Origin: Nocardia fluminea
Lineage (GTDB): Bacteria > Actinomycetota > Actinomycetes > Mycobacteriales > Mycobacteriaceae
Assembly (NCBI RefSeq): GCF_002846365.1
Contig: NZ_PJMW01000002.1
Coordinates: 1,550,001 to 1,614,000, forward strand
Direction of reading: 5' to 3'
Length of the DNA stretch: 64,000 nucleotides
Of this stretch, positions 43,898 through 53,293 are shown one piece after another. Position 1 is the first letter of the stretch, and each line of letters begins with the position of its first letter. Under the pieces are notes generated by a model, which worked only from the letters and a program-made list of their open reading frames with translations, did not search any database and had not been told where the DNA came from. A program made the translations under genes and the position numbers.

Positions 43898-45793
43898 CTA
43901 CCGCGCGGGCAACCGGCCGACCGCCTGCTTCACGAGGGGATCGGCGATCGCGCAGAGTTGTCCTTCGCGCTGGTTCGGGTTGCGGACAGACACCTCGACA
44001 TCCTCGCGAAAGGTCTCGCCGACCTTGCGGAACTGATACACCCGGCGGCATTCGTTCAACCCCAGCATCACGCTGCCGAGATCATCGACCAGCACACCGT
44101 CGCCGATGTCGATCACCTTCTCCTCCATGGAGGACGCGCGTCGGCGTGGCTGCGACAACGTGATGCGCACGGTGGAATCACCCGCCCACTCGCAGGCGTG
44201 CGCGGATCGCGCGACGGCGGGGCCGAGAGCGGCGAAGGCCGAATTGTCCACCAGGGCACAGGGGTCCACCGAGGACAGCGATTTCTGCGCGGCGGTGTCG
44301 GGACGCAGTTCGCCGAGCGAGGCGGTGAGCCGCTCGAGGACGTGGTCGGCGAGGCCGCATTCGGTGCGCGCGAAGGTGTCGACGATGATGCCCCAGCGCG
44401 CGGTTTGCTCGCCGCCCTCGATGGCGAACGCGCAGTCGTCGCCGCGGCGGCCGATCGCGTAGCCGTTGACCACCTGCTGCCCGGAGGCGAATCCGTCCAG
44501 TGCCGCGCCGATCTCGACGGCGATGCGCGCCCCACCCGAGTTGCCGTCACATCCCCAACTCGAGGTCGCCTGCCAGCGCCAGGACGACACATCCGGCGAC
44601 GCCTTCGCGGCGACCTCAGTGGGCAGGGTCGCTCCGAGAGCCCGCGGCACCCAGGTGCACGCGTCGGTGCCGCGCAGTTGGTCCAGGCCGGGGAGGGTCG
44701 CGGTCGGTATCGCCTGCGGTGTTTGCTGAGGTGATGTCCCGGAGTCGTTGCCGCGCAACACGACCGCGGTGAGTGCGCCGACGATCACCACCGCGGTCGC
44801 CGCGGCGATTCCCAACCGAAGTCCGGTCCGGCGCTTCTCGGCAGTCACCGCGACCGGCGGCGGTGCGGTCGGCGTGGGCGCCGGAATGATCTGCGTCGCT
44901 TCGGGGTCCGAGGTCAGCGCGACCAGTTTCTGCGTCTGGGCGGCGATTTCGGCATGGACAGGCGCGGGCCACGGCTGCGCCTGAACGGGCAGGACACCCA
45001 GATAGTCGAGGATCTGAGCGGGTGTCGGCCGGGCCCTCGGATCCTTACGCAGACACCCTGCGATGAGGTCGCGCAGCGGCGCGGGGACCTGCTCGAGTCG
45101 CGGTTCGCTGTGGACGATGTTGAACAGGGTGTAGGGAGCGGAGGACGCCGCGAACGGTGCCGTGCCCGTCGCGGCCATGCACAGCAGCGAGCCGAGGGAG
45201 AAGACGTCGCTCGCGGAGGTGATGGGTTCGCTGTTCGCCTGTTCCGGTGACATGTACGCGGGCGAGCCGACCACGGCCCCCACTTCGGTGAGCGCGGCAC
45301 CGGTCCCCACCGCCTGCGCGATGCCGAAGTCGATCACGCGCGGACCATCCGCGGCCAGAATCACGTTGGCGGGCTTGAGATCTCGGTGCACCAGCCCGGT
45401 GCTGTGGATCGAGTGCAGCGCGGAGGCCATGCCGGAAGCCAGGGTGCGCAGCGCGGGGACGGGCAGCGGACCCAGCTCGCGTACCGCTTTGTCGAGCCCG
45501 ACTCCTGCGATGAATACCGAAGCGAGCCAGGGTGTTTCGCCCTTGGTCTCGAAATCGACCACCGCGGCCGTGAACGCCCCCGACACCCGGGCGGAGATGG
45601 CGACCTCACGCTCGAACCGCGCCCGGAACTCACGATCGTCGAGCAGATGCGAATGAATCTGCTTGATCGCGACGAAGCGCCCGTCGGGGCCCGTCGCCAG
45701 GACGACCCGGCCCATCCCGCCCGCGCCGAGCACGCCGCGCAACCGATAGCGTCCGATCATCGGCGCGTCACTCGTCGACAGCGGCTCGATCAA
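43898..45793 (-). CDS. Receptor-type Ser/Thr protein kinase, first of the cluster
   Basis: 631 aa if started at the TTG at 45793, which has GGGGGAG 8 bp upstream; a GTG at 45856 would add 21 residues but lacks a well-spaced ribosome site. The active site is complete: GAGGMG, VAIKQI (Lys44), HRDLKPAN (136-143), VIDFG (Asp155), GSPAYMSPEQ. After the Pro/Thr juxtamembrane region (PAPTPTAPPPVAVTAEKRR) comes a helix (LGIAAATAVVIVGALTAVVL) and two extracellular repeats beginning DACTWVPRALGATLP and DPCALVDNSAFAALG with conserved Cys and Trp. The latter resemble the repeats of the pseudokinase. Confidence 0.92.
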   Translation of the reverse strand: MIEPLSTSDAPMIGRYRLRGVLGAGGMGRVVLATGPDGRFVAIKQIHSHLLDDREFRARFEREVAISARVSGAFTAAVVDFETKGETPWLASVFIAGVGLDKAVRELGPLPVPALRTLASGMASALHSIHSTGLVHRDLKPANVILAADGPRVIDFGIAQAVGTGAALTEVGAVVGSPAYMSPEQANSEPITSASDVFSLGSLLCMAATGTAPFAASSAPYTLFNIVHSEPRLEQVPAPLRDLIAGCLRKDPRARPTPAQILDYLGVLPVQAQPWPAPVHAEIAAQTQKLVALTSDPEATQIIPAPTPTAPPPVAVTAEKRRTGLRLGIAAATAVVIVGALTAVVLRGNDSGTSPQQTPQAIPTATLPGLDQLRGTDACTWVPRALGATLPTEVAAKASPDVSSWRWQATSSWGCDGNSGGARIAVEIGAALDGFASGQQVVNGYAIGRRGDDCAFAIEGGEQTARWGIIVDTFARTECGLADHVLERLTASLGELRPDTAAQKSLSSVDPCALVDNSAFAALGPAVARSAHACEWAGDSTVRITLSQPRRRASSMEEKVIDIGDGVLVDDLGSVMLGLNECRRVYQFRKVGETFREDVEVSVRNPNQREGQLCAIADPLVKQAVGRLPAR

Positions 45794-45888
45794 TTCGGTA
45801 CTCCCCCACCTCGTTCTCCGCCGCACCGGGCGGAACGGCCGATATCCCAGCCGCACTTCGCCTGAAACCTAGCATTTCGGCGTCTGGG

Positions 45889-46830
45889 TCAGCGACTGCT
45901 CCGGCTCGCCACCAGCACCGCCACCAGCACGATCGCACAGCTCACGACGGTGGTGAGCGACAGTCTGCCGTCGGCGGCGTCGAGCACCATCGCCGCGACC
46001 AGCTGGCCGGCCACCGAGGTGAGGCCGAGCAGCAGGACGCCGATCAAGCCGACTGTGACGGCGGCCAGGGCGATGAAGGCCACGCCGATCAGGCCGCCGG
46101 TGTAGAGCCAGAGGTCGGTGGGGAATTCGGTGGGCAGACCCGTGGTGGCGAGAGTGAACAGGTCGAGCAGGAGCAGGGCGATCAGGCCGACGCCGAAGTT
46201 GATCAGGGTGGCGGTGAAGGGACCGCCGGTGGCGCCCACTCGGCCGTTGACCGCTTGTTGCCAGGCCAGGCCGATACCGGCGAGCGCGGGCAGGACGATG
46301 AGCAGGGCGGGAATGTCCGGGACGCCGGTGGTGACGGTGGTCGGGGCGGAACTGCCGCCCGCCGAGAGCACTACGCCGGTGATGCCGAGGGCGGCCGCGA
46401 CGAAGCGCCACGGGGTGATCGGGGTTCGGCCGTTCGGGGCCAGGCCGAGCCGGTCGACGACGAGGCTGCTCAGGAGCTGGCCCGCGACGACCGCGACGGT
46501 GAACGCGGTGACGCCGATCGAAGCGATGGTGAGTCCCTGGGCCGCCACGAAGAACGCGCCGCACAGCCCGCCGAGCAACTGCCACGGCGGCAACCTGCCC
46601 GCCGACACCGCCGTACGCACCTGGGCGAACCCCGCTCGCAGCGTGGGACTGACAGCGAAGGCGATCAGCAGCGCGATGAGGCCGGTGCCGAAGCTGATGG
46701 TGGCCGCGGCGATTCCGTCGGCCAGCCGCGCACCCAGCGCGCCGTTGATCCGCCCCTGTACAGCGACGCCCGCTCCGATAGCGAACCCGAACACCAGCCC
46801 GACGCTCTTGCGCCTGTCCGAGAAGCTCAT
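45889..46830 (-). CDS. DMT-family transporter (DUF606/YdcZ type)
   Basis: 313 aa from the ATG at 46830 with GGGAAGG upstream; an earlier start at 46890 is less supported. Two internally similar halves of five helices: VGLVFGFAIGAGVAVQGRINGALGARL and LIVLPALAGIGLAWQQAVNGRVGATG both carry the ...QxxxNGxxG motif of the DUF606 family. Inner-membrane exporter of unknown substrate. It is followed 32 bp later (across the strand gap) by the kinase cluster, with no evident functional link. Confidence 0.88.
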   Translation of the reverse strand: MSFSDRRKSVGLVFGFAIGAGVAVQGRINGALGARLADGIAAATISFGTGLIALLIAFAVSPTLRAGFAQVRTAVSAGRLPPWQLLGGLCGAFFVAAQGLTIASIGVTAFTVAVVAGQLLSSLVVDRLGLAPNGRTPITPWRFVAAALGITGVVLSAGGSSAPTTVTTGVPDIPALLIVLPALAGIGLAWQQAVNGRVGATGGPFTATLINFGVGLIALLLLDLFTLATTGLPTEFPTDLWLYTGGLIGVAFIALAAVTVGLIGVLLLGLTSVAGQLVAAMVLDAADGRLSLTTVVSCAIVLVAVLVASRSSR

Positions 46831-46917
46831 CCGCCTTCCCTCTCCGCGTGCGGGCCTTCCGGGACCTCGGCGGTCGGCAGTCGGTGTCACGTGGTGTGCG
46901 TCCTCGATGGGGGGTGA

Positions 46918-48264
46918 TCAGGGGGTTTCGTTCTCAGTCCTATCACGCGCCGCGACGTGACGCGGTGGCAGCCAGCTGGGTGTCAACACGGCGGCGACCA
47001 ACAGCACCGATCCCAGCATCGCGATAGTCGTGGACATCGCGAACCACTGCGTAGCCGCCGCGACGAAGGCGAACACACCCAGCGCGACGATCTCCGACAG
47101 CAACCCGGACACCGAGGTGACGGTGGCCCTGGCCGGCCCCTCGATCGCGTCCTGGAGCCGGGCGCCCGCGATGACCTCGGCATTGAAGTCGATGCCGTAG
47201 GCGATGCCGATGCCGATGAACCCCACCCAGACCAGCGTGGGTCCGGCTGCGACCCCGACCGACAATGCGCCCGCGACGAACAGGATTCCCGCGACGAACA
47301 GCGCGATCGCCAATGTCCTGGACGACACGACCTCGGTGCGGCCCGCCAGCAGCGAACCGATCAGCGAACCCGCGACGGTGACGCCGACCAGCAGTGCCGA
47401 GGTGCTCGTCGAGGCGCCGCCGGAGACCGCGAGCAGGCCGAAGTACTCGTCGAAGGCGGTGACGCCGTACAGCAGAGCGCCGAGCAGCACACCTCGACGA
47501 ACCCTGCGGACGTGCAGCGCTTCGGAGAGGCCGGTTTTGAGCATGACGAGATAGCGCGAGGCGGTGGAACCGGGCGAATCCGTCTGCGGTGCCACCGCAG
47601 GCAACACGCCCGGTTTGACGTGCGGGACGGGGCCGGGTGCTGGTTCATCATCGAGATCATCGACGGCGGTCGCGGAGATGGCGACGGGCGCGCTGGGCAG
47701 TGCCAGCGCGGTCAGCGTGTGCAGGAGGCCGACACCGACGCTGACCCAGCCGACCAGCGCATAACCGCCGACGGCGAACAGCGGCGCGGCGGCCACGATC
47801 GCCACGAGCACGGTGCTCTCCTGCGCACCCCGCGCCCACCCCATGATTCGCGCATAAGCGGACGGTTCCCCACGCGCGACCAGATCGTCGTAGATCAACG
47901 CCTCGAAGGTTCCCGATTCCAGCGCGCCCGCGACACCCCAGACGAGGAAGCCGAGCGCGAAGCCGGCGAACGACGGCGCCAGCATCCAGAGTGCGAAACA
48001 CGCGGCCTGCAACAGACAGCTCAGAACGAGCAGTCCTCGGCGCGACACCGTGTCCGCCCACGCACCGGAAGGCACCTCGAGCAGGAACGCGGTCACCGAC
48101 CAGATCGCCAGCAGCAGCGAGATCTGTGCGGTGCTCAGCCCGTGATCGGCGAAGAGAACGCCGTAGAGCGCATAGATCGGCAGCAGGTCGCGGGTGCCCT
48201 TGAACAGGACCGCGCGCACCGTGAGGTCACCGACACCGGTCGGCTCACGCCGCAACCAGGCCAC
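46918..48264 (-). CDS. MFS transporter
   Basis: 448 aa from a GTG at 48264, twelve predicted helices. The first half shows YALYGVLFADHGLSTAQISLLLAIWSVTAFLLEVPSGAWADTVSRRGLLVLS (MFS motif A between helices 2 and 3). A long central cytoplasmic loop rich in Pro and Asp separates the halves. SFGYALESGTFEALIYDDL-like Asp/Glu residues occur in helix 4. Related annotations are generic and the substrate is unknown. Confidence 0.88.
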   Translation of the reverse strand: MAWLRREPTGVGDLTVRAVLFKGTRDLLPIYALYGVLFADHGLSTAQISLLLAIWSVTAFLLEVPSGAWADTVSRRGLLVLSCLLQAACFALWMLAPSFAGFALGFLVWGVAGALESGTFEALIYDDLVARGEPSAYARIMGWARGAQESTVLVAIVAAAPLFAVGGYALVGWVSVGVGLLHTLTALALPSAPVAISATAVDDLDDEPAPGPVPHVKPGVLPAVAPQTDSPGSTASRYLVMLKTGLSEALHVRRVRRGVLLGALLYGVTAFDEYFGLLAVSGGASTSTSALLVGVTVAGSLIGSLLAGRTEVVSSRTLAIALFVAGILFVAGALSVGVAAGPTLVWVGFIGIGIAYGIDFNAEVIAGARLQDAIEGPARATVTSVSGLLSEIVALGVFAFVAAATQWFAMSTTIAMLGSVLLVAAVLTPSWLPPRHVAARDRTENETP

Positions 48265-48352
48265 CGCGTGCCGGAGCGGGGAAGATCAACAGCCGTAGAC
48301 GAGCATTCGCATGGGCTCTATCGTTCGCGCCGCGACCGGCCGGGTCAAGCGA

Positions 48353-50191
48353 TTATCCGAGCGGGATCCAGCCGTTGGCGGCGAGGGAATCGTCCTCATC
48401 GGTGGTGCTCACCAGCGGACGGCCGTCGTTGAGGTCGTTGATGAGTTCGGAGACCGGGTGCGAGTCGCTGTAGTGGTAGCCCTGGGCCAGTGCGAAGCCG
48501 AGTTCGGTGAGGACGGCGGCCTGGTATTCGGTTTCCACGCCCTCGGCGATGACCTGCAGGTCCAGGGACTTGCTGAGCGCGGCGATGACGCTCAGCAGCG
48601 GCGGCGCGGGGGAATCGGAGCGGATGGCGGCGACGAAGGACTGGTCGACTTTGAGGATGTCGCTGGGGATGGTGGCCAGGCGGCTCAGCGAGGAGTAGCC
48701 GGTGCCGAAATCGTCGATGGCGATGCGCACGCCACGGTCGCGCAGGGTGTGCAGGTTGGTGATCGCGGTCTGGGATTCGGCGGCGAGTTCGCTCTCGGTC
48801 ACCTCGAGCACGAGCTGGTCGGCGGGCCAGCCGGTATCGGACAGGATGGTCGCGACCCGCTCGGCGTATTCGGTTTCGGCCAGTTCCAGGCCGGAGACGT
48901 TCACGTTGAGGGTGAGGTTCAGCGAGGCGAAGCTCTCCTGCAGGCGGGCGGCGTCGGCGCAGGCGCGACGCAGGACCAGCTCGTCCAGGTCGGAGATGAG
49001 GTCGTATTCCTCGGCGACGCGGATCAGGCCCTCGGTGGTGACCTCGGGTTGCGCGCTCGACGACCAGCGCAGCAACGCCTCGACACCGACCGCCTGGCCG
49101 CCGTCCTCGGTGAGGCTGACGATCGGCTGGTAGTGCACGTCGAGCGCACCGCGGTCGATGGCCTCGCGCAGTTCCACCGCCAGTGGGAGCTGCCGCGACG
49201 ATTCGAGCACCGTGCGGTTGCGGCCCGCCTGCTTGGCCCGGTACAAGCCGACGTCGGCACGGCTGACCAGCAGCGAACCGGACTCGCCTGGCTGCCAGGA
49301 GGTGACGCCGGCCGAACAGCCCATCGTCACCGCGGCACGCAGTTGTTCGGTGAGCAGGATCGCGGCCTGCTCGGTGGTTCCCGGCAGCAGCAGCGCGAAC
49401 ACGTCGCCACCGAACCGGGCCAGCACCTGGCCGGGCGCGAGCAGGTCGAGCCAGGTGTCGGCGACCCGCTGCAGGACGGCGTCGCCCGCGCGGTGACCGA
49501 GGTGGTCGTTGATCTTCTGGAACCGGTCGAGGTCGACCAGCACCAGGGCCATGCCCTGACCGCCGCGACCGGCCGCGTCGATCGCCGGGTTGAGCTGCTT
49601 CTCGAAACCGCGCCGGTTGAGCAGGCCGGTGAGCACGTCGATGTCGGCTTCCGACGCCATCCTGGTGAGGATGCCGACCACCACGCCGGCGCCGAAGGTG
49701 ACACCGGCCGGGATCAGCCCGGACCACCACGGCAAGCCGCGCGCGGGCAGCACCAGCAGGCACAGCACCATCGCGAAACCGATATGGGCGGCGGCCTGGG
49801 TCCAGGCGAAGAACAGCGCCGCGTCGCAGGCGACGAAGACGAAGAACGAGGCCAGCGTGATGGCGCCGACCAGATTGGGGAAGTCGTAGACCGCGATCGC
49901 GACGAGCACCGCCGCGGTGGCGAGGTAGGCGTGGTGCAGGGCGTGCGGCATCCGCGGGCCCCAGGCGAGCAGCGTGAGTCCGAGCACCACCGAGATCGCC
50001 GCGGCGGTGCCGACCACGACGCGATTGCCGTCGTCGCCCGGCGCGACGGCAGTGATCATCAGGCCGAGGACACCACCGAGAACGTAGAACGCCCCCGTTG
50101 TCCTGGCCATGACCTTTGCCGTCGCCAACGCCGATGCCGCCCGCACCCGGGTTCGGGTATCGCCGCGCGCCCCGATTCCTCGCACGTGCAC
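48353..50191 (-). CDS. Membrane GGDEF-EAL protein, probably c-di-GMP phosphodiesterase with degenerate GGDEF
   Basis: About 612 aa from a GTG at 50191; starts at 50185 or at the ATG at 50110 are also possible. Six N-terminal helices (MASE-like, from TGAFYVLGGVLGLMITAVA to IPAGVTFGAGVVVGI) precede a GGDEF domain (DIDVLTGLLNRRGFEKQL, VDLDRFQKINDHLGH) whose signature reads FGGDVF: the catalytic Glu is Val, so cyclase activity is doubtful. The EAL domain is complete: VEALLRW, NVNVSG, LEVTESE, IDDFGTGYSS, LKVDQSFV, AEGVET. It should hydrolyse c-di-GMP, perhaps with the GGDEF part as a GTP sensor. Confidence 0.9.
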   Translation of the reverse strand: MHVRGIGARGDTRTRVRAASALATAKVMARTTGAFYVLGGVLGLMITAVAPGDDGNRVVVGTAAAISVVLGLTLLAWGPRMPHALHHAYLATAAVLVAIAVYDFPNLVGAITLASFFVFVACDAALFFAWTQAAAHIGFAMVLCLLVLPARGLPWWSGLIPAGVTFGAGVVVGILTRMASEADIDVLTGLLNRRGFEKQLNPAIDAAGRGGQGMALVLVDLDRFQKINDHLGHRAGDAVLQRVADTWLDLLAPGQVLARFGGDVFALLLPGTTEQAAILLTEQLRAAVTMGCSAGVTSWQPGESGSLLVSRADVGLYRAKQAGRNRTVLESSRQLPLAVELREAIDRGALDVHYQPIVSLTEDGGQAVGVEALLRWSSSAQPEVTTEGLIRVAEEYDLISDLDELVLRRACADAARLQESFASLNLTLNVNVSGLELAETEYAERVATILSDTGWPADQLVLEVTESELAAESQTAITNLHTLRDRGVRIAIDDFGTGYSSLSRLATIPSDILKVDQSFVAAIRSDSPAPPLLSVIAALSKSLDLQVIAEGVETEYQAAVLTELGFALAQGYHYSDSHPVSELINDLNDGRPLVSTTDEDDSLAANGWIPLG

Positions 50192-50218
50192 CAGCCTAGA
50201 TGTTGATGGGTCAGGGTG

Positions 50219-50236
50219 TTTGCCACATCCGGCAAA
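50219..50236. repeat. Short inverted repeat between serS and the GGDEF-EAL gene
   Basis: TTTGCC (50219-50224) and GGCAAA (50231-50236) with a 6-bp loop. Possible weak hairpin between serS and the downstream gene on the minus strand; no further signal. Confidence 0.25.
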
Positions 50237-50262
50237 TGGGTCGCCAGCAAACACTGAGCATC

Positions 50263-51519
50263 TTACGGCTTCAGAATATCGGTACCCACGAACGGGACCA
50301 AGGCCGCGGGCACCCGCACCGAGCCATCGGCCTGCTGGTGGTTCTCCAGAATCGCGACGATCCAGCGTGTGGTGGCCAGCGTGCCGTTCAGCGTGGCCGC
50401 GATCTGCGCCTTCCCGTTCTCGTCGCGGTAGCGGACCGAGAGCCTGCGCGCCTGGAAGGTGGTGCAGTTGGAGGTGGAGGTGAGTTCGCGGTAGGTCTGC
50501 TGGGTGGGCACCCAGGCCTCGCAGTCGAACTTGCGCGCCGCCGAGCTACCCAGATCGCCGCCGGCCACGTCGATCACCCGGTAGGGCACATCGATCGCGT
50601 CGAGCATCTCGCGCTCCCACGCCAGCAGCCGCTGATGCTCGGCTTCGGCCTGGTCAGGGGTGGTGTAGACGAACATCTCCACCTTGTCGAACTGGTGCAC
50701 GCGGATGATGCCGCGGGTGTCCTTGCCGTAGCTACCGGCCTCGCGGCGGAAACACGACGACCAGCCCGCGTAGCGCTTCGGCCCGGTGCTCAGGTCGAGG
50801 ATCTCCTCCGAGTGGTAGCCGGCCAGCGGCACCTCCGAGGTACCGACGAGGTAGAGGTCGTCCTCTTCGAGGTGATAGACCTCGGCCGAGTGCTGACCGA
50901 GGAAACCGGTGCCCGCCATGATCTCCGGGCGCACGAGCACCGGCGGGATCATCATCGTGAAACCGTTGGCGACGGCCCGCTGCGCGGCCAGCTGCAACAG
51001 GCCCATCTGCAGCAGCGCGCCGTAGCCGGTGAGGAAATAGAACCGCGAGCCCGACACCTTCGCGCCGCGCTCCATGTCGATCAGGTGCAGCGACTCGCCG
51101 AGCTCGAGGTGATCCTTCGGCTCGAAATCGAAAACCGGTGGGGTGCCGACTGTTTCGAGCACGACATAGTCGTCCTCGCCACCCGCGGGCGCGCCTTCCT
51201 GCACGACATTGGAGATCGCGCGCTGCGCGGCGTCCAAGTCGGCGTCGGCGGCGTGCTGGGCGACCTCCGCCTCTTTGACCTTGGCGGACATGTCGGTGGC
51301 GGCCGCCAGCAGCGCGGGGCGCTCCTCTTTGCTCGCCTTGCCGATCACCTTGCCCATGGCCTTGTGTTCGGCACGCAGGTTGTCGGCGGTCGCCACGGCG
51401 GCCCGGCGCGCGGCATCGGCTTCGAGCAGGGCGTCGACGAGCGCGGGGTCCTCACCGCGGGTCCGCTGCGAGGCACGAACAGCTTCCGGGTTCTCGCGCA
51501 GGAATCGGAGGTCGATCAT
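50263..51519 (-). CDS. serS: Seryl-tRNA synthetase
   Basis: 418 aa, the usual length. An N-terminal coiled-coil arm (residues ~30-110, [38 protein letters not shown]) is followed by the class II core: motif 1 in the region of [23 protein letters not shown], motif 2 [30 protein letters not shown], motif 3 [19 protein letters not shown]. It charges tRNA-Ser (and tRNA-Sec where present). From memory it is Rv3834c in the same order with Rv3835 and Rv3836. The 5' end may be leaderless (see 51528). Confidence 0.97.
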   Translation of the reverse strand: MIDLRFLRENPEAVRASQRTRGEDPALVDALLEADAARRAAVATADNLRAEHKAMGKVIGKASKEERPALLAAATDMSAKVKEAEVAQHAADADLDAAQRAISNVVQEGAPAGGEDDYVVLETVGTPPVFDFEPKDHLELGESLHLIDMERGAKVSGSRFYFLTGYGALLQMGLLQLAAQRAVANGFTMMIPPVLVRPEIMAGTGFLGQHSAEVYHLEEDDLYLVGTSEVPLAGYHSEEILDLSTGPKRYAGWSSCFRREAGSYGKDTRGIIRVHQFDKVEMFVYTTPDQAEAEHQRLLAWEREMLDAIDVPYRVIDVAGGDLGSSAARKFDCEAWVPTQQTYRELTSTSNCTTFQARRLSVRYRDENGKAQIAATLNGTLATTRWIVAILENHQQADGSVRVPAALVPFVGTDILKP

Positions 51520-51527
51520 GAGCAAAC

Positions 51528-51533
51528 AGCCTA
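51528..51533 (-). promoter_or_regulatory. serS: -10 element of serS suggesting a leaderless transcript
   Basis: TAGGCT (minus strand) ends 8 nt before the ATG of serS and fits TANNNT. No Shine-Dalgarno is visible, so transcription may start at the A of the start codon. Confidence 0.45.
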
Positions 51534-51574
51534 GTTGAAGTGCCAATCGGGCAGCACAGGGGCATAGTTGGGGT

Positions 51575-53257
51575 GTGAGTAATTCTTTCGACACCGCCGT
51601 CATCGATACCGCGCTCGCCGATCTCACCCAGGGGGAAAAGACCTGGGCCGCGACCGACCTGCGTCGCCGCCGCGAACTGCTCGACGAACTGCACGCGCTC
51701 ACCGCCCGCGACGCGGAGGCCTGGGTCGCCGCCGCTCGCACCATCAAGCAGCTCGACGCCGACAGCCCGCTGCTCGGCGAGGAGTGGATGTCGGGCCCGA
51801 TGACGATGCTCGCCGGCGCGCAGGCGCTGAGCGAGTCGATGGCGGCGCTGGAGAAGGGCGCGAGCCCGCTCGACGGTGTCGAGCTCACCACCGCGCCCGG
51901 CGGGCGGGTGGCCGTGCCGGCGCTGCCGCACGGCATCTACGACAAGCTGCTGCTGAGCGGGTTCAGCGCCGACGTGTGGCTGAAGCCCGGCGTCGATGCC
52001 GCGACGGCGCGCCGCAAGGCGGGCCTGGCCCAGCGCGACCCCGCGCAGACCAACGGCGTCGGCGCGGTGCTCGGCGCGGGCAACATCATGTCGATCGCGC
52101 CGCTGGACACCCTCTACGAGCTCTACGCCAACAATCGCGTCGTCGCGCTCAAGCTCAACCCGATCACCGATCCGTTGCTGCCGGTGTTCCAGGCGATCTT
52201 CGCGCCGTTCATCGAACTCGGCGTGGTGCGCATCCTCACCGGTGGGGCCCCCGAGGGCGGCTACCTGGTGAACCACCCGCTGGTCGCGCACGTGCACATG
52301 ACCGGCGGCGCGCCGACCCACGACGCGATCGTCTGGGGTCCGGGCGCCGACAAGACCGGCGAGCCCATCCTGGACAAGCCGATCACCAGCGAGCTCGGCG
52401 GTGTCGCGCCGTGCATCGTGGTGCCCGGTGAGTGGTCGGCCGCCGATCTGAAGTTCCAGGCCGAGCACGTGGCCACCCAGCGCCTGCACAACGGCGGCTA
52501 CAACTGTGTCGCCGCGCAGACCGTGGTGCTCGCCGCGGACTGGCCGCTCAAGGACCAGTTCCTCACCGAGCTGCGCGCCGCGATCGACAACGCTCCCGCG
52601 CGCACCGCCTACTACCCGGGCAGCGGCAACCGCGTGGCGGGCGCGCTCGAGAGCTACCCCGACGCCGCCCGCGCGAACGGCCGCCTACTGGTGGAGAACC
52701 TGCCGGCCCGCGACACTCCGCTGCTGCGCACCGAGTACTTCTCACCGGTGCTCGGCGTGGTCGAGCTCCCCGGCACCGGAGCCGAATTCCTTGGCAACGC
52801 GGTCGATTTCGCCAACGACGAGCTGATGGGCACCCTGGGCGCCAACATCATCGCCGACCCCGCGACCATCGCCACGCTCGGCGCGAAGCTCGACACCGCG
52901 ATCGAGAACCTGCGCTACGGCACCGTCGCCCTCAACGCCTGGACCGGTCTCGCGTTCCTGACCCCGCGCGCCAGCTGGGGCGCCTACCCCGGGCACACCC
53001 TCGACGACATCCAGAGCGGCGTCGGCGTCGTGCACAACGCCTTCCTCCTCGACGACGTCGAACGCACCGTGGTCCGCGGCCCGTTCCGCCCCGCGCCGCG
53101 CTCGATCCTGCGCGGTGAATTCGCGCTGACCCCGAAGCCGCCGTGGTTCGTCTCGAACAAGACCGGCACCTCCACCGGCCGCAAGCTGACCGATTTCTAC
53201 GGCGACGGCAAGCTGCGTCGCATACCGGGTATCTTCGTGTCGGCTCTGCGGGGCTGA
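51575..53257 (+). CDS. Aldehyde dehydrogenase family protein (atypical, long)
   Basis: 560 aa from a GTG at 51575. ALDH elements are recognisable: [39 protein letters not shown] (cofactor-binding), [34 protein letters not shown] with the general-base Glu, and the nucleophile Cys in [24 protein letters not shown] and [17 protein letters not shown] follow. The N-terminal ~110 residues are helical and unusual for classical ALDHs. It oxidises an aldehyde or thioester using NAD(P)+; the substrate is unknown. Divergent from serS, separated by 55 bp. Confidence 0.88.
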   Translation: MSNSFDTAVIDTALADLTQGEKTWAATDLRRRRELLDELHALTARDAEAWVAAARTIKQLDADSPLLGEEWMSGPMTMLAGAQALSESMAALEKGASPLDGVELTTAPGGRVAVPALPHGIYDKLLLSGFSADVWLKPGVDAATARRKAGLAQRDPAQTNGVGAVLGAGNIMSIAPLDTLYELYANNRVVALKLNPITDPLLPVFQAIFAPFIELGVVRILTGGAPEGGYLVNHPLVAHVHMTGGAPTHDAIVWGPGADKTGEPILDKPITSELGGVAPCIVVPGEWSAADLKFQAEHVATQRLHNGGYNCVAAQTVVLAADWPLKDQFLTELRAAIDNAPARTAYYPGSGNRVAGALESYPDAARANGRLLVENLPARDTPLLRTEYFSPVLGVVELPGTGAEFLGNAVDFANDELMGTLGANIIADPATIATLGAKLDTAIENLRYGTVALNAWTGLAFLTPRASWGAYPGHTLDDIQSGVGVVHNAFLLDDVERTVVRGPFRPAPRSILRGEFALTPKPPWFVSNKTGTSTGRKLTDFYGDGKLRRIPGIFVSALRG

Positions 53258-53293
53258 CCCGGCAGTTCGCCACGGCAAATACACTCGTCGACG

